A DNA stretch of 28,878 bases from an uncultured Methanomicrobiales archaeon (GCA_937892275.1 CALAVG010000106.1:1-28878), one strand, 5' to 3'; shown: positions 6,844-14,694, counted from the first letter of the stretch. The notes: generated by a model not told the origin, from the sequence alone. Translations and numbers: made by a program.

Positions 6844-7683
6844 ATGAGTAAGACTGTAGCAGACATAATGGTCCCCGCACCTATAGTGTGCGAGGTCCCC
6901 GGAACACGCAACGATGCGATCAACATGATGGTCAGGAACAAGCTCACCGGTCTCCCGGTGGTCCGCTCCTCCGACGGAATGCTCGTGGGAATAGTCTCCA
7001 GGAGGGACATCTTCCGCAAGTTCGAGGAGGACCAGCTCTCGCTGATCATGAAGAAGGAGATCAAGACGATCACACCCGATGCCACAATAGAGGAAGTGGC
7101 GGAGATCTTCTACACGATGAGGATCCACAGGCTCCCCGTGGTGGAGGACGGAAAGCTCGTCGGCATCGTCACGCCTACCGATCTGCTCAAGATCATCAGC
7201 GGAATGAAGACTACGCTCACAGCGGAGGACGCCATCAACACCACATGCGTCACCGCATACCAGGATGAACCCCTGACATACACGATCCCGGCGATGAGGA
7301 TCAGCGATGTCACCGCACTGCCCGTACTGGATGAGCACGGCGACCTGGTCGGTATCATCACCGACCGTGACCTGTTCGACGACCAGGTGAAGGATGCGGA
7401 TGCGATGAAGCTCCTGGGAATCACCGATGACAGCGACCTCGCAGGATACAGGAATGTACTGCCGCTCTTCTACGCGGCCACGGACAGATACCTGCAGGAC
7501 GACAGGAAGGTCAAGGACTTCATGGTCACGAAGCCGATGACGGTATTCAAGAAGACCACTCTGACAGACGTAGCGAAACTGATGCTCAATCACGATTTCG
7601 GACAGCTGCCAGTTCACGGAACAAAGGATGAACTCGTCGGCATGATCTACGATGTGGACGTGCTCAAAGCCCTTCTGAAGTGA
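6844..7683 (+). CDS. Four-CBS-domain protein (two Bateman modules)
   Basis: The 279-residue protein consists of four CBS motifs, roughly residues 7-60, 65-118, 125-182 and 223-277, each ending in the typical G-(I/M)-(V/I)-x-(R/D)-D pattern (GIVSRRDIF, GIVTPTDLL, GIITDRDLF, GMIYDVDVL). CBS pairs bind AMP, ATP, S-adenosylmethionine or similar ligands and act as energy sensors. There is no extra catalytic domain, so it may regulate a partner protein. It starts on the base after the USP stop and has a GGAGGT Shine-Dalgarno 7 nt upstream; glyS follows after 4 nt. The ligand cannot be read from sequence. Confidence 0.88.
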   Translation: MSKTVADIMVPAPIVCEVPGTRNDAINMMVRNKLTGLPVVRSSDGMLVGIVSRRDIFRKFEEDQLSLIMKKEIKTITPDATIEEVAEIFYTMRIHRLPVVEDGKLVGIVTPTDLLKIISGMKTTLTAEDAINTTCVTAYQDEPLTYTIPAMRISDVTALPVLDEHGDLVGIITDRDLFDDQVKDADAMKLLGITDDSDLAGYRNVLPLFYAATDRYLQDDRKVKDFMVTKPMTVFKKTTLTDVAKLMLNHDFGQLPVHGTKDELVGMIYDVDVLKALLK

Positions 7684-7687
7684 TCCC

Positions 7688-9388
7688 GTGGCGGACAACA
7701 GCAGCAACGATCTGGCATCTGTGATCAAGCGCAGGGGCTTCATCTGGCCCTCCTTCGAGATGTACGGGGGAGTAGCAGGAATGTACGACTACGGCCCGCT
7801 GGGATGCGCCCTGAAGAACAACATCATCGAGATGTGGAGATCCATTTACAAGGGGCGCGAGGGATTCGTGGAGATCGATTCCGAGACAGTGAACCCCAGG
7901 GAGGTCTTCAAGGCCTCCGGTCACCTCGACAACTTCGCCGACCTCATCACATACTGCAGCAAATGTCAGGCTCCCTTCAGGGCCGACCACCTGGTGAAGG
8001 ACTTCTACGACAATCCCGATGTCCTCACGCCCAAGCAGCTCGAGGAGGCATTCGTCAAGCACAACATCAAGTGTCCCGACTGCGGAGGGGACCTCGGTCC
8101 CGTCGAGGAGTTCAACCTCATGTTCAGGACCAACATCGGTCCCGGCAACGCACGTGTGGGATACATGAGGCCCGAGACGGCTCAGGGTATCTTCGTCAAC
8201 TACGCGAACCTGTACCGTTACAATAGGGACAAGCTCCCCATGGGTGTCATCCAGACAGGAAGGAGCTATAGGAACGAGATCGCCCCCAGGCAGGGAATGA
8301 TCCGTATGAGGGAGTTCAACCAGATGGAGGTCGAGCTCTTCGTCGACCCCGACGATAAGGATTGGGCAAGGTTCACCGAGATCGAGAACGGTACCTTGGA
8401 CCTCATCCCCAACACCACGCTCGAGCTCACCACCATGACGGTCAAGGAGGCCGTCGAGAAGAAGGTCATCGCCAACCGTGTGCTGGCATACTTCGTGTAC
8501 ACCACCAAGCAGCTCCTCCTCTCGCTGGGAATAGACGAGAAGAGGCTCAGGTTCAGGGAGCACGAGATGGATGAGATGGCCCATTACGCAGCTGACTGCT
8601 GGGATGCAGAGGTCCTCCTGTCCTACGGATGGACGGAGATCGTCGGTATCGCGGACAGGGGCAACTGGGACCTTTCCAGGCACGCACAGTTCTCCGGACA
8701 GGATCTGACGCATTTCAAGAAGTACGACGAGCCCAGGGAGACTGAGGTCGAGAGGATCAACCCCAACAGCAAGGCCCTCGGACCCACATACAAAGGTAAG
8801 GCCAAGGCCATCTCCGAAGCGATCAGCGCACTTCCGCCCTCTGCCATAGTCGATGGTAAGCTGAATGTCACAGTCGACGGAGAGGAGATCGAGCTCGGCA
8901 GCGAGTTCTTCGAGGTCGTCAAGAGGAAGGAGAAGGTCTCCGGAGAGAGGGTCATACCCCACGTCATCGAACCTTCCCACGGACTCGACAGGATATTCTA
9001 CTCCGTCCTGGAGCACGCATACTCGTACGACGCAGAGAAGGACTATGTGGTCCTGAAGCTCGCACCCGCCGTGGCGCCCATAAAGGTCGGAGTGTTCCCT
9101 CTGATGGAGAAGGACGGCCTTGACATCATGGCCAAAGAGATCTACGAGAAGGTCCACACCAGCAGGGTCGAGGCATACTACGACGGCTCCGGTACCATCG
9201 GTAAGAGGTACGCCCGTATGGATGAAGTGGGTACACCTTGGTGCATCACCGTGGATTACGACTCCCTGGAGGACGGAACGGTCACCATCAGGGACAGGGA
9301 TTCCACCGAGCAGAAGCGCATTCCAGCAGCGGATGTGCCGGCCATCGTCGATGCACTCCTGGCAGGGAAGCCCTTCGCCGAACTCTGA
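7688..9388 (+). CDS. glyS: Glycyl-tRNA synthetase (archaeal/eukaryotic alpha2 type)
   Basis: This class II synthetase (566 residues, GTG start) attaches glycine to tRNA-Gly. Visible hallmarks are RRGFIWPSFEMYGGVAGMYDYGPLG at the N-terminus, a zinc knuckle (CSKC...CPDC), MRPETAQGIFVNY, motif 2 around R192-SYRNEIAPRQG, motif 3 EPSHGLDR (428-435) and the anticodon-binding domain from about 455 (APIKVGVFPLM). An insertion at about 361-424 (ALGPTYKGKAKAI...) closely resembles the C-terminal tail of the valyl-tRNA synthetase in this window. It is the last gene of the series with USP and CBS genes and ends before a strong hairpin. The GTG start has no clear SD, so expression may be coupled to the preceding gene 4 nt upstream. 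Confidence 0.97.
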   Translation: MADNSSNDLASVIKRRGFIWPSFEMYGGVAGMYDYGPLGCALKNNIIEMWRSIYKGREGFVEIDSETVNPREVFKASGHLDNFADLITYCSKCQAPFRADHLVKDFYDNPDVLTPKQLEEAFVKHNIKCPDCGGDLGPVEEFNLMFRTNIGPGNARVGYMRPETAQGIFVNYANLYRYNRDKLPMGVIQTGRSYRNEIAPRQGMIRMREFNQMEVELFVDPDDKDWARFTEIENGTLDLIPNTTLELTTMTVKEAVEKKVIANRVLAYFVYTTKQLLLSLGIDEKRLRFREHEMDEMAHYAADCWDAEVLLSYGWTEIVGIADRGNWDLSRHAQFSGQDLTHFKKYDEPRETEVERINPNSKALGPTYKGKAKAISEAISALPPSAIVDGKLNVTVDGEEIELGSEFFEVVKRKEKVSGERVIPHVIEPSHGLDRIFYSVLEHAYSYDAEKDYVVLKLAPAVAPIKVGVFPLMEKDGLDIMAKEIYEKVHTSRVEAYYDGSGTIGKRYARMDEVGTPWCITVDYDSLEDGTVTIRDRDSTEQKRIPAADVPAIVDALLAGKPFAEL

Positions 9389-9402
9389 GTATTTAACACT
9401 TT

Positions 9403-9424
9403 ACCGGGATCGAGGGATCCCGGT
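9403..9424 (+). terminator. Hairpin terminator after glyS
   Basis: Perfect 9-bp stem ACCGGGATC/GATCCCGGT with GAGG loop, 14 nt after the glyS stop, followed by the pyrimidine-rich CATTTCTTCCTCT. Confidence 0.75.
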
Positions 9425-9494
9425 CATTTCTTCCTCTAATTGGTCGGTATATCCAACAACCCATCCAGACTTCCCGACCGACTAACATGCAGTC

Positions 9495-9531
9495 TTTATA
9501 TCGGTCCTACAACCATTCAATATACGAGGTG
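9495..9531 (+). promoter_or_regulatory. Promoter and Shine-Dalgarno of the CBS-HPF gene
   Basis: Box A TTTATATC at 9495-9502 predicts a transcription start near 9525. GAGGTG at 9526-9531 ends 5 nt before the ATG at 9537, so the short leader would carry just the ribosome-binding site. Confidence 0.6.
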
Positions 9532-9536
9532 TAAAA

Positions 9537-10712
9537 ATGGGTGTAAAGGACCTAGAAGATCTGAAGAAGCTATCCATGCTGAGATCACAGATCGACGGCA
9601 TTTCCGTCGAGAAGATTATGTCCACAGATTTTCCGACCATCGACTCCGACTCTACCATCGCCAACGCTCTGTCGGTGATGAAGGAGAGCAAGTATCAGGA
9701 CCTCCCTGTGCTTGAGGGCGGATCATACGTCGGTGTGGTAACATATTCGGCGATCCTCAGGAAGAAGAGTGTCTCTTTGGATGCAAAGGTCAAGAACCTT
9801 ATACGCAACATCCAGACCGCTACCGTGGATCTGGAGATCACCAAGATCGCCGAGATGTTCATCTCGAACAACTGCAGGCAGATCCCCGTAATGAACGGCA
9901 AGAAGATCGTCGGAGTGATCATGAGGAACAAGATCATCGATATCGTCAGGGACATCAAGGCCCTGAAGGAGATCAAGGTCTGGGAGATCATGACCAACCC
10001 CGTTGAGGCAGTCAAGCAGCACGACCTCATGGACGATGCCCTCGAGCTGATGATCAGAGAGGACATCAGGACCCTTCCTGTCGTGGACACCACCGACCGT
10101 GTGGTCGGAGTCGTCGGAATGAGGGAGATCATAGACAACAACTGGAAGAAGGACAACAAGACCATCGGGGACCTGGCGAAGAGCTCCAGATCCCAGATCA
10201 CCGTCGAGTCCATATCCACCACTTCCGCCAAGACCATCGACTGGGACGCTGATGTGGCAGATGCGGTCGAGATAATGGTGGACAACGGATTCTCCACGCT
10301 TCCTGTCATCGAGGGAGGTACTCTGGTCGGTGTCATCACCGAGTACGATGTCCTCGAACTGATCTCCGCATGCAGGGAGAGGGACATGCTGTTCGTCCAG
10401 ATCAGCGGTCTTGAGGATGACGAGAAGGATTACACCGATGCCATCTACAAGGACATCGAGAACATGATCGCGAAGGTCTCCAAGATATACAAGCCGGAGT
10501 CCCTGAATATCCATGTCTCGAGGTACAACGAGGTCGGAGGCAACCCCAAGTACAGCATCACCGCCAGGCTGTTCATCAACGGTACCGGTCTGATGATGAA
10601 GGAAGTGGGATACGACCTCACCAAGACCATGTCGGACCTGATCAAGAAGCTTGAAGCAGCGGTCATCGACATGAAGGAATCCAAGGTCACCTTCCGCAAC
10701 AGAAGGAAGTAA
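9537..10712 (+). CDS. Four CBS domains fused to an HPF/RaiA-like C-terminal domain
   Basis: Residues 24-76, 82-138, 147-203 and 224-278 are CBS motifs (GVVTYSAIL, GVIMRNKII, GVVGMREII, GVITEYDVL), i.e. two nucleotide-binding Bateman modules. The remaining ~107 residues (285-391) look like a beta-alpha-beta-beta-beta-alpha fold: strand MLFVQISGL, helix YKDIENMIAKVSKIY, strand SLNIHVSRYNE, strands KYSITARLFINGTGLMMKE, helix YDLTKTMSDLIKKLEAAVIDMKESK. The order and the basic C-terminus resemble ribosome hibernation promoting factors (HPF/RaiA, S30AE). If so, the protein could couple adenine-nucleotide level to ribosome silencing; this is inference from pattern. It is monocistronic with its own promoter, SD and terminator, placed after glyS and a second CBS gene. 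Confidence 0.82.
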   Translation: MGVKDLEDLKKLSMLRSQIDGISVEKIMSTDFPTIDSDSTIANALSVMKESKYQDLPVLEGGSYVGVVTYSAILRKKSVSLDAKVKNLIRNIQTATVDLEITKIAEMFISNNCRQIPVMNGKKIVGVIMRNKIIDIVRDIKALKEIKVWEIMTNPVEAVKQHDLMDDALELMIREDIRTLPVVDTTDRVVGVVGMREIIDNNWKKDNKTIGDLAKSSRSQITVESISTTSAKTIDWDADVADAVEIMVDNGFSTLPVIEGGTLVGVITEYDVLELISACRERDMLFVQISGLEDDEKDYTDAIYKDIENMIAKVSKIYKPESLNIHVSRYNEVGGNPKYSITARLFINGTGLMMKEVGYDLTKTMSDLIKKLEAAVIDMKESKVTFRNRRK

Positions 10713-10719
10713 ACATTTC

Positions 10720-10746
10720 AGCCCCCGTGATGGGGCTTCCCTTTTT
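10720..10746 (+). terminator. Hairpin terminator after the CBS-HPF gene
   Basis: Stem AGCCCC/GGGGCT (10720-10725 with 10732-10737), loop CGTGAT, followed by TCCCTTTTT: a classic terminator 7 nt after the stop codon. Confidence 0.75.
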
Positions 10747-10825
10747 CCAAAGATAGCATACCGTCTTCAGAGGAACGTCTGAAGTCCTGTCCGTTCTCCC
10801 TCCGGAGGGGATATCGTACAGGAGG

Positions 10826-11074
10826 ATGATGGGCGAATCCATCATCTATTACAACAGGAAGGTCGTCGGCGGCATCTATGACGACAGGTTCCTTGTGAAG
10901 ATTACAAGGTCTTCTGAACCCATCCTTCCTGACGCTCCGAAGGAGCTGCCTTACGAAGGCGCCAAACAGATGATCCTGATCAGTGATGTGTCCTCGGTCA
11001 CTGTGAAGGACCTCGTGGTCTCCATTTGGGCAGACCTTTACGGTAAGACTGCCGTTAAGGGACCTGATTCATGA
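10826..11074 (+). CDS. TfoX N-terminal-domain-like protein, 5' end unclear or degraded
   Basis: The 82 residues from the first ATG (MMGESIIYYNRKVVGGIYDDRFLVK, then PYEGAKQMILISDV) match the core of small TfoX N-terminal-domain proteins, which normally have about 20-25 more residues in front of the M(F/M)GE motif. In-frame translation upstream of 10826 continues as SEVLSVLPPEGISYRR, which still looks homologous, back to an amber codon TAG at 10754-10756, but no ATG, GTG or TTG start is available. AGGAGG lies directly against the ATG with no spacing. Either a truncated form starts at 10826, or the start has been lost (pseudogene). The function of these stand-alone proteins is unknown; a competence role as in bacterial TfoX is not implied. 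Confidence 0.55.
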   Translation: MMGESIIYYNRKVVGGIYDDRFLVKITRSSEPILPDAPKELPYEGAKQMILISDVSSVTVKDLVVSIWADLYGKTAVKGPDS

Positions 11075-11086
11075 CCAGATCAATAA

Positions 11087-11134
11087 TCCAAGTAAAAAAC
11101 TTGAATTTAAAATAATTCAAGTAAAAAACTTGAA
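11087..11134. repeat. Two palindromic operator-like repeats before the ATPase gene
   Basis: CAAGT-AAAAA-ACTTG occurs twice, at 11089-11103 and 11118-11132, 29 bp apart. The second copy extends to perfect TTCAAGT/ACTTGAA arms (11116-11134); the first has one mismatch. They lie just upstream of a TATA-like CTTTAAATAC (11144-11153) and about 45-85 bp before the ATG at 11175. Identical palindromes on a near-integral helical spacing are what a repressor or the gene's own product would bind; no binder is known. Confidence 0.7.
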
Positions 11135-11174
11135 ATATCGATTCTTTAAATACTTTCAGGCCATATGGAGCAGT

Positions 11175-12554
11175 ATGGTGGAACTGATCGGGAGAGATTC
11201 AGAACTTGCAGAGCTCAATTCCATATATGAGCTGCGTAAGTTCAAATGCTGTGCCATAGTCGGTCGCCACAGGATAGGCAAGAGTAGTCTGATAGAGAAG
11301 TTCGTGGAGGATAAGAAGCACATATACTTTGAATTCCTCAAAGGATTGCCCGAGGTCAATCTGCGCCACATGGAGTTGGTCATTGGCGGCTATCTCGGCG
11401 AAGAGATCTCATTCAGAGATTTCATGGAGGCATTCCGTGCACTCAGCAACATCACGAAGAAGGAAGATGTAGTGATAGTCTTCGATGAGTTCGCATATGC
11501 ATTGTCGTACGACTCCTTCTCGTCTCTCACCAAGAATCTGCTTGACCGCGATATCTACGGTTCGTTCCTCATTATCAGCGGATCCGTGATCAAGATGATG
11601 GAATCAGAAATAGGGGATTATTCCAAACCTCTCTATGGCAGGACGCAAAGGATGAATATAGCGGGAATAAGTCTGAAGGACAGCGTAGCATTCCATCCCC
11701 GCATGCCTAAGATAGACATCCTGAGGTTGCATGTGCTGACGGGAGGTTCTCCGTTCTATCTAGCTGACACACCTGCGGATTCGCTTCAAGAGTACATGGA
11801 TAGATATGTGATCCCTGAAAGGGCGATGTTCCACTACGAGGGGGAGCAGATAATCACCAGAGAGATAGACAACCCTGTCAAATGCATCCATATCCTCGAT
11901 GCCATGGCCGCAGGTAGGAACGAGATAAGGCTGATATGTGATTATGCACGCATCGACGACACCTCCTGTCGCAAATATCTGGGCAATCTCATGGAACTAG
12001 GTGTCGTGGAGAAGATGCATCCGATGTGCGGATGTCCGGAGAAGCCTGTTAGATACAGGATAAAGGATCCCATGGTCGCCATCCATTTCAAGATCATCCG
12101 CGGTATGCCTATGAGGTCAAAGCTGGGATTCGACGCGTACAGCCTGCAGATCTATACGGAGCTGGGCAGATTGTTCGAATCCTATTGTTCGGATCTGATT
12201 GTCGGCAGCTATATGGTGACGGACATCGGGTCGTGGATCGACAGGATACCTTCTGACGACGGGACATCCAATGAGCTGACATATATCGACGTTGTGGCCG
12301 AGGCAACAGATGGGAAGAACAGGGTCGAGTTGTTCGTTGAATGCAAATTGAAGAATTCGGCCGTCGGATTCGAGACTCTGAACGATCTTGACAGGAAGCT
12401 CAATTTCGTCCACGGGAAGAGGAATTACCGCAGGGTGCTGATATCCGCATCTGGTTTCCAGCAGGATCTGTATGATCATGCAGAACTTGCAAAGGATCTG
12501 ATACTGATCGATTGCGACTGTCTCTTCGGAGAGAGACAGATGCCCCCGCTATGA
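11175..12554 (+). CDS. Archaeal ATPase_2 family protein with C-terminal DUF234/PD-(D/E)XK-like domain
   Basis: The start at 11175 (MVELIGRDSELAELNSIYE) is the standard beginning of this archaeal ATPase family and lies about 28 bp after a TATA-like box, implying a leaderless mRNA. The protein has 459 residues. Walker A is G30-RHRI-GKS37, Walker B VVIVFDEF (about 99-106), and a winged-helix-like region lies near 235-300. The C-terminal part has FESYCSDL (E335), YIDVVAE (D372) and VECKLKN (E389, K391), the E...D...ExK spacing of a PD-(D/E)XK nuclease-like fold (DUF234). Cellular roles of these STAND-related ATPases are poorly known; they multiply in archaeal genomes and may act in conflict or regulation. 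Third-codon positions look more A/T-rich than in glyS or valS, suggesting acquired DNA. Confidence 0.82.
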   Translation: MVELIGRDSELAELNSIYELRKFKCCAIVGRHRIGKSSLIEKFVEDKKHIYFEFLKGLPEVNLRHMELVIGGYLGEEISFRDFMEAFRALSNITKKEDVVIVFDEFAYALSYDSFSSLTKNLLDRDIYGSFLIISGSVIKMMESEIGDYSKPLYGRTQRMNIAGISLKDSVAFHPRMPKIDILRLHVLTGGSPFYLADTPADSLQEYMDRYVIPERAMFHYEGEQIITREIDNPVKCIHILDAMAAGRNEIRLICDYARIDDTSCRKYLGNLMELGVVEKMHPMCGCPEKPVRYRIKDPMVAIHFKIIRGMPMRSKLGFDAYSLQIYTELGRLFESYCSDLIVGSYMVTDIGSWIDRIPSDDGTSNELTYIDVVAEATDGKNRVELFVECKLKNSAVGFETLNDLDRKLNFVHGKRNYRRVLISASGFQQDLYDHAELAKDLILIDCDCLFGERQMPPL

Positions 12555-12603
12555 CGGGGTCACCATCGTTAGAGATATCTCCGATGCCATCATTCGGGAT
12601 AAT

Positions 12604-13137
12604 ATGGAGAAGCCCGATCTGTCCACACAGCGCCTCATCATCCGCAGGTTCACGCTGGATGATGCCGAGGAGATGTTCGATCTCGCCAGGGACCCCATGG
12701 TTGGAAGGATGGCAGGGTGGCCTCCCCACAGCACCATCGACGACAGCATCGATTTCATCGAGAAGGGGATGGACAGGGAGGACCTCTACGGATTGTTCTC
12801 CAGGACGACCGGCAGGATGATAGGCTGTATCGAGCTGTTCCGCGAACCGAAGATATTGAAGAAGGGTCCCAAGGACGCGGAGATCGGTTATTGGATAGGT
12901 TCGAGATATTGGAACCTGGGGTATGCCACCGAGGCTTTAGGACGTCTGCTGGAATATGCCGCGGCGACAGGTGTTCCCAAGGTCTGGGCCCAGTGCCTGA
13001 CGAACAATCCTGCATCGGCACGCGTGCTGGTCAAATGCGGTTTCAAGCATGACCACAGATCCCTTAGCGAGAATCCCATGCTGGGTGAGGTCATCGTGGA
13101 TTTCTATTCGCTGTCATTCAGAAGAAGGGCCAAATGA
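12604..13137 (+). CDS. GNAT family N-acetyltransferase (RimJ/RimL-like)
   Basis: The 177-residue protein begins with the RimJ/RimL-like opening LSTQRLIIRRFTLDDAEEMFDLARDP. The acetyl-CoA pyrophosphate loop region is IGYWIGSRYWNLGYATEALGRLLEYA, followed by VWAQCLTNNPASARVLVKCGFKHD, the N-x-x-S-x-x-(L/V)-x-x-K-x-G-F signature. Members acetylate N-termini of ribosomal proteins or other amines; the target here is unknown. The start at 12604 fits the domain, 49 bp after the ATPase stop. Its last 24 bp overlap the end of the convergent DUF4143 ATPase gene (13114-13137). Confidence 0.88.
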   Translation: MEKPDLSTQRLIIRRFTLDDAEEMFDLARDPMVGRMAGWPPHSTIDDSIDFIEKGMDREDLYGLFSRTTGRMIGCIELFREPKILKKGPKDAEIGYWIGSRYWNLGYATEALGRLLEYAAATGVPKVWAQCLTNNPASARVLVKCGFKHDHRSLSENPMLGEVIVDFYSLSFRRRAK

Positions 13138-14493
13138 TGATCGATTCTCTTCGAGCATGAAGGCCATGTAATACGGAAGCGTGATGATTCCTTCACTGGT
13201 CCCGACATTGTACTCACCGAGCTTTATGCACAGGTCCACTCCGAAGATCTCCGGTTTGGATAGGATGTACGATGCCGACTTCGCCTTGCCTTTCTTGGAT
13301 TTGACTTCCACCAGCGTAGGTCTGCCATTATATCTGATCACAAAGTCGATCTCCGATCCGCTGTCACGTCTGTAATAGTACAGTTTCCTGCCCATTTTGG
13401 AGAATGCATCCGCCACGATGTTCTCGTAGATCGCACCTTTATAGATGCCCATGTCCCCTGTCAGAACATCCCCTGCGGAACCCGGCTCCAGCATCGCTAT
13501 GAACAGCCCTGTATCCTGCAGATAGAGCTTGAACACGCTGTCATCCTTATTGCCCTCGAGAGGAAGCTGAAGCAGGGAGAGGTTGTTGCATTTGATCACC
13601 AGACAGTAGTCTATCAGCCATTGTATGGCAGATTGGAATTGATCCGCCCTTCCGCCCTTCTCGAGAAGTGAATATTGGAATTTCTTATTCTCCTTGCCAA
13701 GCTGAGCAGGGATGGCCTCGAACGTCTTTCTGGTCCTTGCAAGCAGCACAGGGTCGGTGTACTCAGACTCGTTCTCGTCAAGGTGCTTTCCGAAATCATC
13801 CTTGTACTCATCCAATATGTCCAGCTGTTCCGCTCTGACCGCATTCATATCATTGGTCGAGATGAATGTCTGTACCACGTGCGGGAGCCCCCCGACGCAC
13901 ATGTATTCCCTGAAATGCCGCAGCATGGCAGTATGTATGGGATCCGATACCTTCCTGAGGTTCGAATAGGCGTCCTTGATATGATCTATGATGTCTTCAT
14001 TCAATCCTTTGGCCCACAGGAATTCCTCGAAGTCCATAGCTGTCATGTAGATGGTATGTTCGAATCCTACCGGAACGCCCTTTCCATGCTTCTTGTTGTA
14101 TCCTTTGATACCTAGGAGCGATCCTGTGCAGATGACATCGAATCTCCCATCGGTCATGAACGCCTTCACACTGGCCCTGGCATTCTCGCATTCCTGGACC
14201 TCGTCAAGGACGATGATGGTCTTTCCGGGTATGAATCTGATCCCGGGGATCGATGCCGATATATCCAGTATCATCCTGTTGACGATCAGATCGCCGTCGA
14301 AAACGGATTTGAGGCTGGAGCTTTCCTTGAAGTTGATGTAGACGACGTTCTCGTAGAGTTCATTGGCATATTGCATCGCGGTGAAGGTCTTGCCTACTTG
14401 ACGAAGACCTTTCAGTACGATCGCTTTGCCCTTAGAGGCAGGTGATGCTTTCCAATCGAGCATCTCTTGGAGAACCTTCCTTCTGAACATCAT
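13114..14493 (-). CDS. AAA family ATPase with DUF4143 / PD-(D/E)XK-like C-terminus
   Basis: The 459-residue protein starts MMFRRKVLQEMLDWK and has Walker A G29-LRQV-GKT36, Walker B IIVLDEVQE (93-101) and a sensor-like ICTGSLLG (121-128). The second half carries the DUF4143 signature: YENIVADAF (E357), GSEIDFVI (D383) and LVEVKSKKG (E396, K398), the restriction-endonuclease-like E/D/ExK arrangement. The family is widespread in gut archaea and bacteria with no agreed function; proposals include conflict or mobile-element roles. It converges on and overlaps the GNAT gene by 24 bp. The start (ATGATG at 14493/14490) is about 22-25 bp from a TATA-like TAATATAC inside the nearest of three 33-bp repeats, indicating a leaderless, probably autoregulated mRNA. 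Confidence 0.85.
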   Translation of the reverse strand: MMFRRKVLQEMLDWKASPASKGKAIVLKGLRQVGKTFTAMQYANELYENVVYINFKESSSLKSVFDGDLIVNRMILDISASIPGIRFIPGKTIIVLDEVQECENARASVKAFMTDGRFDVICTGSLLGIKGYNKKHGKGVPVGFEHTIYMTAMDFEEFLWAKGLNEDIIDHIKDAYSNLRKVSDPIHTAMLRHFREYMCVGGLPHVVQTFISTNDMNAVRAEQLDILDEYKDDFGKHLDENESEYTDPVLLARTRKTFEAIPAQLGKENKKFQYSLLEKGGRADQFQSAIQWLIDYCLVIKCNNLSLLQLPLEGNKDDSVFKLYLQDTGLFIAMLEPGSAGDVLTGDMGIYKGAIYENIVADAFSKMGRKLYYYRRDSGSEIDFVIRYNGRPTLVEVKSKKGKAKSASYILSKPEIFGVDLCIKLGEYNVGTSEGIITLPYYMAFMLEENRSSFGPSSE

Positions 14494-14510
14494 AACATGA
14501 TGACCTTGAG

Positions 14511-14605
14511 AGTATATTACATTTTTCGGACCATAAAAATGCCATATGATTACATTTTTAAGACCATAATTTTCCCATCATATTACACTTTTCGGAACTT
14601 AGTGG
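14511..14605. repeat. Three 33-bp-spaced repeats upstream of the DUF4143 ATPase gene
   Basis: TTACATTTTTCGGACCAT (14517), TTACATTTTTAAGACCAT (14550) and TTACACTTTTCGGAAC (14583) recur with exact 33-bp spacing. On the minus strand the core reads GGTC(CG/TT)AAAAATGTAAT, and the copy nearest the ATPase gene contains its TATA-like box. The array also ends about 100 bp before valS. The pattern fits iterated binding sites for a regulator; it is too short and imperfect for a CRISPR array. Confidence 0.72.
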
Positions 14606-14655
14606 TAATGTCAGAATCCGGTGGTGCCCTACTACCAACGGACGCGTGCGCGTAC

Positions 14656-14667
14656 GCTTTATATAAG
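14656..14667 (+). promoter_or_regulatory. TATA box of valS
   Basis: CTTTATATAAGG matches the archaeal box A consensus. Its centre is about 33 bp from the ATG at 14695, predicting a leader of only a few bases, and this supports the start chosen for valS over the far upstream in-frame ATG codons. Confidence 0.65.
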
Positions 14668-14694
14668 GCCATAGGTTACGCGGAATCGTTAGCC

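Noticed and set aside
7664..9157. 497-codon open frame opposite glyS
   Set aside because: Antisense shadow of a strongly codon-biased gene; low-complexity Leu/Asp/Val/His composition and no recognisable domain.
11089..11132. Rho-independent terminator of the TfoX-like gene
   Set aside because: The CAAGT/ACTTG arms are short and A/T-rich, duplicated exactly and lie next to the next gene's TATA box, so operators fit better.
14511..14605. CRISPR array
   Set aside because: Only three imperfect 33-bp units with no unique spacers between constant repeats and no cas genes; fits iterated operator sites.
14467..14694. Longer N-terminus for valyl-tRNA synthetase
   Set aside because: The added codons run through the 33-bp repeats and the TATA box, and the sequence is unlike any synthetase; the domain starts properly at 14695.
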